Both the position numbers and the translations under genes were made by a program. The notes beneath the pieces are model-generated. The model ran no database searches, was not told the origin of the DNA, and worked only from the letters and a program-made list of their open reading frames with translations. A DNA stretch of 8,351 nt. Origin: Bacteroidaceae bacterium. GTDB taxonomy: Bacteria > Bacteroidota > Bacteroidia > Bacteroidales > Bacteroidaceae. Position 1 is the first letter of the stretch. Every line of letters begins with the position of its first letter. This document shows, in pieces, positions 7,137-8,351 of the stretch. The stretch spans positions 1-8,351 of the forward strand of contig JALNVG010000104.1 of NCBI GenBank assembly GCA_023227685.1. The letters are read 5' to 3'.

Positions 7137-8351
7137 TCAATTTGTTCTTCTATATGGACGGTTTGATCGTTGTGTCGGGCGTCTAAAATCTCTTTGATCG
7201 CTTAATTTCGGTTTTTTGGCAGTCAATTGTTCTTTTGTCGCTACCTCATCAACGAAAGGATGGTCAGTAACCCGGGTTATATGTTGTTTGATCAGTCTTT
7301 CTATATCTCTGAGGTACGCACATTCTTCGGTATCGCAGAAGGAAAGAGCGATACCTTCGTTGCCTGCGCGACCGGTACGGCCTATACGGTGGATGTAAGT
7401 CTCGGGTTCATTCGGCAATTCATAGTTGACAACGTGTGATAGCCGGTCAATGTCAATACCGCGGGCTGCAATGTCGGTAGCAATCAATACACGGATCTTA
7501 TGTTCTTTGAAACCCGAAAGTGCACGCTGACGTGCATTTTGAGACTTGTTGCCATGTATCGCGGCTGAAGTTATATTTTCTTTACTAAGTAGCTTTACTA
7601 TTTTATCTGCTCCGTGTTTTGTTCGTGTGAAGACCAGAACGGATTCCATGGTTTCGTCTTTGAGTAAATGGAGCAGTAGTTTTATCTTGTCTGATTTAGA
7701 GACAAAATAGAGGTATTGTTCTACATTCTCAGCTGTTGATGTGGCTGGTGTAACTTCTACACGGCGAGGATTGGATAGAATTTTTTGTGAAAGCTTGGCG
7801 ATAGGATCGGGCATTGTGGCAGAGAAAAACAAGGTCTGCCGTTTTTCCGGTATCAGGCTTAGAATTTTGCGGATGTCATGGATGAATCCCATATCAAGCA
7901 TACGGTCGGCTTCATCAAGTACAAAAAAATCAAGTTTCTTGAGGTTGATGCATCCTTGTCCTTGAAGGTCGAGGAGTCGGCCGGGTGTAGCTATAAGTAT
8001 CTGCACACCCTGTCTTAGGGTTGCTATTTGTGGTTTGTCATTAACTCCGCCAAAAATTACGGTATGACGAACGTGCAGGTAGGTACCGTATTGAGTGAAA
8101 CATTCGTCAATTTGTATGGCGAGTTCACGTGTCGGTGTTACGATAAGAGCTTTGATGCCATCGCGCTGATTCGTATTTTGTAACTTTTGAAGTATAGGCA
8201 AGGCAAAAGCTGCCGTTTTTCCTGTTCCTGTTTGGGCGCATCCTAATAAATCGGTTCCGCTAAGGACGATAGGGATTGCTGCTGCTTGTATAGGGGTTGG
8301 GTCGGTATAACCGACATCACTGATTGCTTTAAGAAGTTGGGGGATAAGAGA
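7137..8351 (-). CDS. RhlE-like DEAD-box ATP-dependent RNA helicase, N-terminus cut by the window edge
   Basis: Cytoplasmic ATP-dependent RNA unwinding enzyme, likely acting in ribosome assembly, RNA turnover or cold adaptation. The frame is open to base 8351, giving 404 residues. The TTG codon at 8201 is internal, because the codons before it encode the Q motif (GYTDPTPIQ, 14-22) and Walker A (AQTGTGKT, 39-46). In order follow PTREL (73-77), TPGR (122-125), DEAD (146-149), SAT (177-179), ARGID (296-300) and HRIGRTGR (321-328), so both RecA-like domains are complete. The tail is short, basic and Arg-rich, ending RPYRRTN, typical of RNA contact. Perhaps about ten N-terminal residues lie outside the window. 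The gene converges on the glycosidase operon and is probably unrelated to it. The subfamily is judged from overall resemblance; a general DEAD-box helicase label is certain. Confidence 0.95.
   Translation of the reverse strand, partial: SLIPQLLKAISDVGYTDPTPIQAAAIPIVLSGTDLLGCAQTGTGKTAAFALPILQKLQNTNQRDGIKALIVTPTRELAIQIDECFTQYGTYLHVRHTVIFGGVNDKPQIATLRQGVQILIATPGRLLDLQGQGCINLKKLDFFVLDEADRMLDMGFIHDIRKILSLIPEKRQTLFFSATMPDPIAKLSQKILSNPRRVEVTPATSTAENVEQYLYFVSKSDKIKLLLHLLKDETMESVLVFTRTKHGADKIVKLLSKENITSAAIHGNKSQNARQRALSGFKEHKIRVLIATDIAARGIDIDRLSHVVNYELPNEPETYIHRIGRTGRAGNEGIALSFCDTEECAYLRDIERLIKQHITRVTDHPFVDEVATKEQLTAKKPKLSDQRDFRRPTQRSNRPYRRTN

Noticed and set aside
8199..8201. TTG as the start of the helicase gene
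   Set aside because: The upstream codons in frame encode the Q motif and Walker A motif, which a DEAD-box helicase needs.

Overview
The window looks like a piece of a Bacteroidales chromosome, from Bacteroides or a close relative. The evidence is AT-rich DNA, secreted carbohydrate-active enzymes with typical Bacteroidetes signal peptides (one ending in ...TAQ|S), no clear Shine-Dalgarno sequences before the starts, and enzyme architectures that match Bacteroides polysaccharide utilization loci (PULs). No species can be named from the sequence alone.

Layout: (1) 2-1870, plus strand: the 3' part of a GH51 alpha-L-arabinofuranosidase gene whose start lies before the window. (2) 1871-2265: an AT-rich gap of 395 bases with no convincing gene, holding a small hairpin and weak promoter-like sequences. 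(3) 2266-4860, plus strand: a complete secreted GH3 beta-glycosidase with an inserted PA14 domain, probably a beta-xylosidase or beta-glucosidase. (4) 4884-6974, plus strand: a complete secreted GH43 enzyme (subfamily 12-like) with a concanavalin-like C2 domain and an extra C-terminal module that looks like a beta-trefoil. It starts 23 bases after the GH3 stop, so the two are probably co-transcribed. (5) 6975-7136: a gap between convergent genes containing two strong stem-loops, one with a perfect 22-bp inverted repeat. (6) 7137-8351, minus strand: a RhlE-like DEAD-box RNA helicase gene that is complete at its 3' end and lacks only its first few codons.

The three glycosidases fit a set that removes arabinose side chains (GH51, GH43) and takes xylose or glucose from the non-reducing ends of oligosaccharides (GH3, possibly GH43). 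This suggests the downstream end of a PUL for arabinoxylan or another arabinose-containing plant glycan. No SusC/SusD pair, sensor-regulator or transporter is visible, so the substrate is inferred from families only. The helicase is a housekeeping gene facing the other way and probably marks the edge of the locus. Nothing here is a clearly new system. The points most worth a second look are the C-terminal module of the GH43 protein and the paired stem-loops between the convergent genes.
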